NCBI GenBank assembly: GCA_029255685.2 | Contig: CM055313.2 | Location: 43,914,079-43,978,078, forward strand | Source: Silene conica | Taxonomy: Eukaryota; Streptophyta; Magnoliopsida; Caryophyllales; Caryophyllaceae | Direction: 5' to 3' | DNA length: 64,000 nt | Shown: positions 58,001 through 64,000 of the stretch, piece after piece | Numbering within the stretch: position 1 is the first letter of the stretch | Layout of the letters: the number at the start of each line of letters is the position of its first letter | Translations under genes and position numbers: made by a program | The notes under the pieces: model-generated | Seen by the model: the letters and a program-made list of their open reading frames with translations, nothing else | What the model was told of the DNA's origin: nothing | The model's database searches: none

Positions 58001-61000
58001 TGTAATACCCCGTATTTTAGCCTCGGTCAACGGTAGTCAAACTCTGTTTTAGACAAGTATTTCAAATGGAATGTTTATAAAGTATTTTACGTAAACTGTT
58101 ATTCTTTTATAAATCGTATTTCTACGATTACTTTGCATTTCATAATTATTTTATATTTGATGGTTATTTCATCAATGACATTTTATTCGTATTTCTTTAA
58201 TTTTAGTAATATATTTATAATTATATATATTTTATATTTTATTTCTCATTTAAACTTGCTTTATTATTTAAGTCGTAATTATATTTAAATCCTAAATTTT
58301 TTTTTATATATTCTTATGTAAGTGCTAATATTTTAATATTTCTATAATTCATATTTTATGGATCGAAATATACTAATAATTACATATTCTTGTAATTAAT
58401 TTAATTAGAATAATTAATTGTACGCACTCGTTTATTTTAAAGTTACGAGTCAAGAACGATATGTAGATAGTGTAGTGCCTCGTTATGCGTATTAGACTAT
58501 TGGTGGTGGGCTTGGACTTGAATTAGGGTAGCAATAGACCAAGGAATAACAAACACAATACACGTACACCAAAAGCATCGACAAGTTACCCTCACAAACC
58601 CTAACACCACATCAACGCTCGTCTGCCTCACACCAACCGAGCAAGAACCCTAGTTCATGTGAAATATGAAGGAACTATATGGCTGCTATCACCCTCATCG
58701 TCACCAACCATGTAGTAAGTTATAATTTAATTCGTGTAGAATTATCATCCTTATTATTGCTTGTATTGCTTTTGTTTTGTGTGTTTTTATTTATTTTCTG
58801 GTACGAGTTATGGGTAAAGGTTGTAGTAGGTTGTTTATAGTCTGTGTGGTGGCTGTGGGGTAGTGCGTGGTGGCCGGAGTATTCCCATAGAGGGTGCTGA
58901 ATTACGAACAGGAACAGGGGATGAGACCACAGACAGTCAGTGAGATGCGTGGGTTTGAGTGGCGTTATAGGTGGCTATGGTGGTGATGAGGGCTGGTGGC
59001 TACCACCAGGGAAGGCGTGGGAGGGGAGTGATGTTGAGAGTGGCGTTAGGTGGTGGTTAGGGTGGTGGAACTTGTGGCTGAATGAGGTTGTAGGGCGTGT
59101 TCACGTGGGTGCAGGGGTTTTGGCAAAATGAGCAAAAACAAACAGTTTCAGCGAGTTGGAGTAGGGTTTTGGCGACGGTTGTTGTGGCAGTTGGCGGTGA
59201 TACTTGAGGGAGATAGTACCACCCCTGGAACCACCGTGAGTCAGTGGTGACAACGGTGGCGGCCAGAGGTGGTTAGGGGCATGGTGGAGAGAGAAATCAA
59301 CGAGTGAAGGAGGAGGTGTACAGGCGAGTTGCTGGAAATAGAGTATTGTGTTTGTGGGCAGGCTTGTTTGGGGTGGTCGTGGTGGCTGCTATGGTGGCCC
59401 TAGCGGTGTAAAAGGCGTGAAAGAGGTAGTCGGTGGTACGTAGTTTAGCTTAGGATTAGTGGTGGTGGTCGTCGGTGGCCAAGCAAGTGGTAATGGGTCG
59501 GGAAAGTCCGTAACATACCTACTGATTTATGAAGGGCTATTGTTGCCGTGACTGTGGCAAGGGAAGTCGAGGGTGGTGACGGTTGGGTCAGAGTCAGTGG
59601 GTGGTGTCTGGTGGTGCACGGTGGCGCAAGGGTGGCAACCACCATGGTTGGTGGTGGTTGGCGCGGCATATAGGGTGTCTATGGGGCCTGTTTTGAAGGC
59701 TGTCGTGGGGTTGCTTGCGTCGTCGGGTTTTGTGTGTCGTGGTCTGTTGTGTTTGTCGAGGGCAGTTATGTCGTGATTTGTTTGTGTGTTATGATTATCA
59801 TTATTGTTATTCTGATTATTAATATTATTATTATAAATTGGACTGAGCTCGTACGTGTATTATTATTATTAGTACTATTCGTTGTCGATTGTTATCATTG
59901 TCTACGTATGATATTACTATTATTATTATGTTATTGTTATTATTATTATCATTTATATTTTGTTGGGATTGTTGATTATCATTATTATTATTACTAAAAC
60001 TACTATTAATATTAGTATTAATATTATTGTTGTTAATGTTGCTAATACTAGTATTATTATTATTGGTAGATTGCCATGTGTTTTATTTATTAAGACTGTT
60101 AATGAATTTTGTTATACAAGGATGTGATGGTTATCAGTAGTTCGATTATATTTTCTATGTTCGTTTAATTAATTGAGTTTAGTTATAAAGTAATAAGGTC
60201 GTGTTGGTTAAGTTAATTGAAATAGTCATATTTGATACGGTCTCGTTATGCGTAAACAAATATCTAAATCGTTAATTTGAATAATTGATATACTATATTG
60301 TTCACGTTGTTGTATTAGTTAGTAATTAAGTATATTATTTTATTAGGTGTTGAGTATGTGATAGAGTGATGCTACTGACTGGATGTTAGCTGCGTGATGG
60401 GATTATAATTGCTATCCAGGTAGGATACACTGATCTTATACTCTATGATGTGTTATGAATGGATGTGGCATTATGTGTTTATGGATGCCTAAAATGATTT
60501 ATATGAGAATGATATGGGTTGGATTGATTGTGAATTATTGGTATTGGCATGAGCATTTGATTATTTGATAGCATGATTGAATAATTCTATCTTTGCATTC
60601 ATGAGCATAGCATATGCATTGGTTACTGAGAAAGTTATGGTCAGATATTGTTCTGATATAAAGCCCAGGGTGGTTCTGCAGACCAGGCCTGGTGTCTTAT
60701 CAGCTATTAAGCTGGTGTTCGGTGACGACCGATTATAGTCTGCCGGGAGGTTCGGTATGGCTTGGTGCAAGGGTATGAGTTTGAGATTGAGATTGTGATT
60801 GAGCTCGAGCATATCATGGCATTTGCATATCATATTTGTTGCATTATTTATTATTGTGTTATTAGTTGTACGTTTATTCTTTGTGTAATAGTTGTATATC
60901 AAAAGTTTAAATTTTATCAGTTTTTATATAAAGTACTTTGGTTTGTTTACTTTGTTATTCACTACCTCGGACATTCCGAGATGGTAACAGCTCTATTTAT

Positions 61001-61046
61001 TTGAGAATGTCTTGCTAAAGGCTCTTAAATAAATGGGGGTGTTACA
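58001..61046 (+). repeat. Element B LTR 3, with a 161-bp deletion
   Basis: This 3046-bp copy lacks the segment equal to 55314-55474, which contains the TCAACC-GCGA-GGTTGA hairpin. The deletion joins GTTATT to AGTTGTACG at 60863/60864. The promoter, leader hairpin (60966-60980) and end are intact. Confidence 0.95.
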
Positions 61047-61051
61047 GGGGG

Positions 61052-61346
61052 TGCGCGTGGGAGTAGCTGGAAAACGGAGTATTCAGGTTGTGCGCAGGGT
61101 GTTTGAGCGGGTTGTGGTGGCGACAGTGGTGGTCTTAAGGGGTAGCCTAGGGGTGTTTTTGGTGTTCTGTAGTACAGGTTAGAGGTTAGAGCTGCTAGTG
61201 GTGGCTATGGGTGGGTAGGAATGAATTGGTGGTGTCATAAAGTAGGGCGCGCGAGTAGGTTACGGAGTTGCTGCTGCTGTTTCGTTATTTTCTGATTTTT
61301 GGGTGTGTTGGACCTAGGCTAGTAAGTGGCTGTAATGTTGTGTTTG

Positions 61347-61399
<53 letters not shown>

Positions 61400-62684
61400 A
61401 ATTATTATTATTAGTATCATCATTATTATTATTATTAAGATTATATTAGTAGTTGTATGTATTGTTGTTTTGTCATTTTCTTCTTCTCCTTATTATTATT
61501 ACTAATGCTATTATTATTATTAGTATTAATATTATTGTTTCTAATGTTGCTAATAATATTTAATTATTAAGTTGTTAAGTAATTTTTATTATTATACAAA
61601 AATGTGATGGTTATCAATAGTTCGATAATATTTTCAATGCTCGTTTATTTAATTAAAGTTGGTTATAAAAGTAATAAGGACAAGTTAAAAGTTAAGTGAA
61701 GTAGCCATGTTTTATACGGTCTCATTATGCGTAATATATAATATAAATCGTTAATTTGAATAATTGGTATATTATATTTGTTACGTAGTTGTATTAGTTA
61801 GTAATTACATATATTATATTTGTTAGGTGACGATGTTGAAGTGGCATAATTCTATTTACTTGCTGGCTCGCTATCGGATTATATTGCTATCCAGGTAGGA
61901 TACACTGACCCTATACTCTATGATGTGTTATGAATGAATGTTGGACTGTGTGTTATGGATGTTGAGCATGGTTTATATGAGAATGGTATCAGTTGGAATG
62001 ATTGTTGTTTATTATTAATGGTACGCGCATTGCATTATTTAATAGCATGATTGATTAAGAGTATTGTTGTATTCACGAGCATGGCATGTGCATTGGATAC
62101 GGACTTGAGATGATGAGATATTATTGGGCCCAGGATAGTTTTGCAGGTCTAGACCTGGTGACCTCAGCTGTTATGCTGGTGTTCGGCGACGACCGATTAT
62201 AGTCTGCCAAGAGGTTCGGTATGGCTGGGTGTTACGGGTTTGAGATTGAGATTGTGATTGAGAATGGGATTGAGATTGAGCTCGAGAATATCATTGCATT
62301 TGCATATCATAATTGTTGCATTATGATTATTGTGTTACCCCACTCAACCGCGAGGTTGACAGTGTATTCGTGTACACCTACGATGATCCGGAATGGGGAT
62401 TAGATTTTATAGGTCAGAGACAGATGGATTAGGAGCTTCGGCATGGAGAGAGACATGGCTTGGACCTACTTAGAATTAGATTACATACTTAGATGTTATC
62501 AGTTGTACTTTATTCTTTGCGTAGTTGCTGTAATATCAAAAGTTTAAATTTAATCAGTTTTTATATAAAGTACTTTGGTTTGTTTTACTTTGTTATTCAT
62601 TACCTCGGATATTCCGAGATGGTAACAGCTCTATTTATTTGAGAATGTCTTGCTAAAGGCTCTTAAATAAATAGGGGTGTTACA
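61052..62684 (+). repeat. 5' LTR of element A, second part
   Basis: This continues from 46913 after the duplicated GGGGG. It holds a (TTA)n microsatellite at 61348-61397, the hairpin string at 62110-62220, stem TCAACC-GCGA-GGTTGA near 62344, and leader hairpin CTCGGA-TAT-TCCGAG at 62604-62618. Confidence 0.9.
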
Positions 62685-64000
62685 AAGTGGTATCAGAGCG
62701 AACGATCCTCAGGCCTAAACCAAATGAAAATAATGAACATAGGACGAGTCAAATAAAACGAACCCCAGGTTAGTAACTGTTAGGAGCCCCCAGGATTGGA
62801 ATGAGTTAGTGGCCCCCTCAAACCAAGCCACTGGCCCTTTCAGTCTAACCTGGTCTCCTGTGAGAGATGTAGAGCGTGGGTAGTATAGAATAAAGGACAG
62901 GACCCAACATATACATATTGTACTAACGTTTCCGCAGGAAAGGAACGAGGTGAGTTATAATGTGAAATATCGTTGGTAATATGTATTGTTAAACATGAGG
63001 TTGATATTGAGTGTTAATTGAGATGTATGATTTCCAGTATCGAGAACGTGAAATTTGGAATATGAGTTTGAAATATAAGCTTGACTTGCATGATGATGTG
63101 CATTAGAAGAATACGACACATTTTGAAATGCTTATTGATCTGAATGATTGAATTGAAATTTTAGAGAATGGATGTATATTTATTGAACAATAATTTAGAG
63201 TGATATGATCATATGAATTTGGTGTTTAGAAATTTTCATATGATATCTGGTTATTAAATGACTATCATAACTATGTAATATATTGTCTTGAATTTGAATA
63301 TGAATGATCAGATTTAAATGTTATAGTAATCCATGTCTAGTGATATGCGGAATGTGTTGCCCCAAGCCATGAATGTCATATAGCTATGTGTTACATTTGT
63401 ATATACCTGTATAAATATTCAGTCATTTAGTTGATCTACTTTTCTGTTTCGCAATCTTTACCGTGTTTAGATGACAATTACAGCTTGAATTGATGAATAA
63501 ATGTTAATATGGTGCAACGTGATTTCAATGTTTCGATGATATGTCAACATGTTTGGAAGAAGAATGGTTGTATGTAAATGTGATCATGTGAAGTTTGATA
63601 AATTTTCAGAATGTTACCTTGTTTGTACGGGCTGCCATTTAAAATGTGTTTTCTATATGAATGTGAAAATTTTGTGTGATAACCTTCTGATTTAACTTCT
63701 CAATGCTTTTGGTGTCATGTGTATACGAGTTATATTTTGCGAGAATAAATATTTTAGTCGATAATGGTCAGATTGTTACTGCACAGTTCTCTTTTGACCT
63801 ATGTTTTTACGAATGACACCATTTAAAACGTATTTATTATTTATGCATAGTTCTAAATCTACTGTTTATAATATTCATTCACGTTTTCAAAATGATAAGC
63901 CACGTAAAATCTTAACGAGTCGTTATTTAATAGTGATTTTTGAAAGTTATCCAAATTTCTGTCTATGTGCTGTAAGGTTTTTTTTAGACCGACTGAGTTG
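62685..64000 (+). other. Element A primer site and internal region, non-coding, runs off the window
   Basis: The primer site TGGTATCAGAG at 62688-62698 is followed by the shared leader. The remainder aligns with element B internal sequence with many substitutions and indels, except for a perfect 67-nt match at 63327-63393. No coding sequence is present. Confidence 0.88.

Larger units (their letters stand above)
46914..61046 (+). mobile_element. Element B: tandem non-coding LTR element, three LTRs and two internal regions
   Basis: The order is LTR 46914-50120, internal 50121-52461, LTR 52462-55657, internal 55658-58000, LTR 58001-61046. The only target duplication is GGGGG, at 46909-46913 and 61047-61051, so the whole array occupies one insertion site. 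Repeat spacing is 5548 and 5539 bp. The copies are over 99% alike by eye. The internal regions encode nothing but keep primer site, leader and polypurine cassettes like element C. This is the structure expected after unequal recombination between LTRs of a single insertion. Confidence 0.93.
45601..64000 (+). mobile_element. Element A: non-coding LTR element (LARD), split by B, right end outside window
   Basis: The LTR starts TGTAATACCCC at 45601, is cut at 46913, resumes at 61052 and ends GTGTTACA at 62684. The primer site is at 62688-62698. The internal region from 62685 to the window end has no gag or pol. It follows AACCAC of a TRIM-like flank, so ACCAC (45596-45600) is the expected target duplication. 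A is homologous to B throughout but clearly more diverged. Confidence 0.85.

Noticed and set aside
46914-61046. B array considered as a segmental duplication or satellite
   Set aside because: The borders fall exactly on LTR ends with primer sites and polypurine tracts, and a single GGGGG target duplication encloses the array.
46914-61046. CRISPR-like or phage-like array suggested by regular repeats
   Set aside because: Repeat units are thousands of bases long, in eukaryotic retroelement DNA, with no short repeat-spacer pattern.

Overview
This is plant nuclear DNA, almost certainly from a flowering plant. It has GT-AG introns with plant-like splice sites and initiator tRNA-Met primer sites, and it is packed with nested transposable elements. 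No ordinary host gene could be supported. The species cannot be named from the sequence alone.

Positions 1-15038 are the 3' part of a large Helitron. It carries a RepHel replicase-helicase (2-3566), a multi-exon RPA1-like single-strand DNA-binding protein gene (4778-8103), and two diverged copies of a small F-box-like gene in opposite orientations (8815-9321 and 13445-13972). A hAT-type MITE that has partly duplicated itself lies at 9751-10661. The Helitron ends with an 8-bp hairpin followed by CTAG at 15035-15038. RepHel and RPA both carry stops and frameshifts, so this copy is not autonomous. The two F-box-like frames are open.

Positions 15039-26165 are older repeat debris invaded by element D. 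D is a very young minus-strand Ty3/gypsy chromovirus (15705-24189, target duplication GTTAG, LTRs about 0.2% different) that has lost its primer site, leader and most of gag. To its right are the 3' end of another gypsy element with one LTR and a minus-strand fragment of a Ty1/copia gag.

Positions 26166-45600 are a nested stack. A tiny TRIM element (LTRs about 215 bp, internal region about 146 bp) is split by element C. C is a Tekay-like chromovirus (26482-45329, target duplication CCCGA) with decayed gag-pol. The 5' LTR of C is itself split by a Ty1/copia element (28835-37458, target duplication CTATT) with one intact 1341-codon gag-pol frame.

Positions 45601-64000 are a non-coding large retrotransposon derivative (A) split by a second one (B). 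B consists of three LTRs and two internal regions in tandem within a single GGGGG target duplication (46914-61046). A and B share primer site, leader, LTR-end signals and polypurine region with the coding elements C and D, so they were probably mobilised by that family.

The most interesting signals are not genes. (1) A small hairpin just downstream of the predicted LTR transcription start has compensatory base changes between families. (2) Hairpin plus polypurine plus LTR-start-like cassettes are repeated in tandem at the 3' ends of elements from two superfamilies. (3) A 67-nt block is identical in two otherwise diverged non-coding elements. (4) F-box-like cargo is paired with RepHel and RPA in the Helitron.
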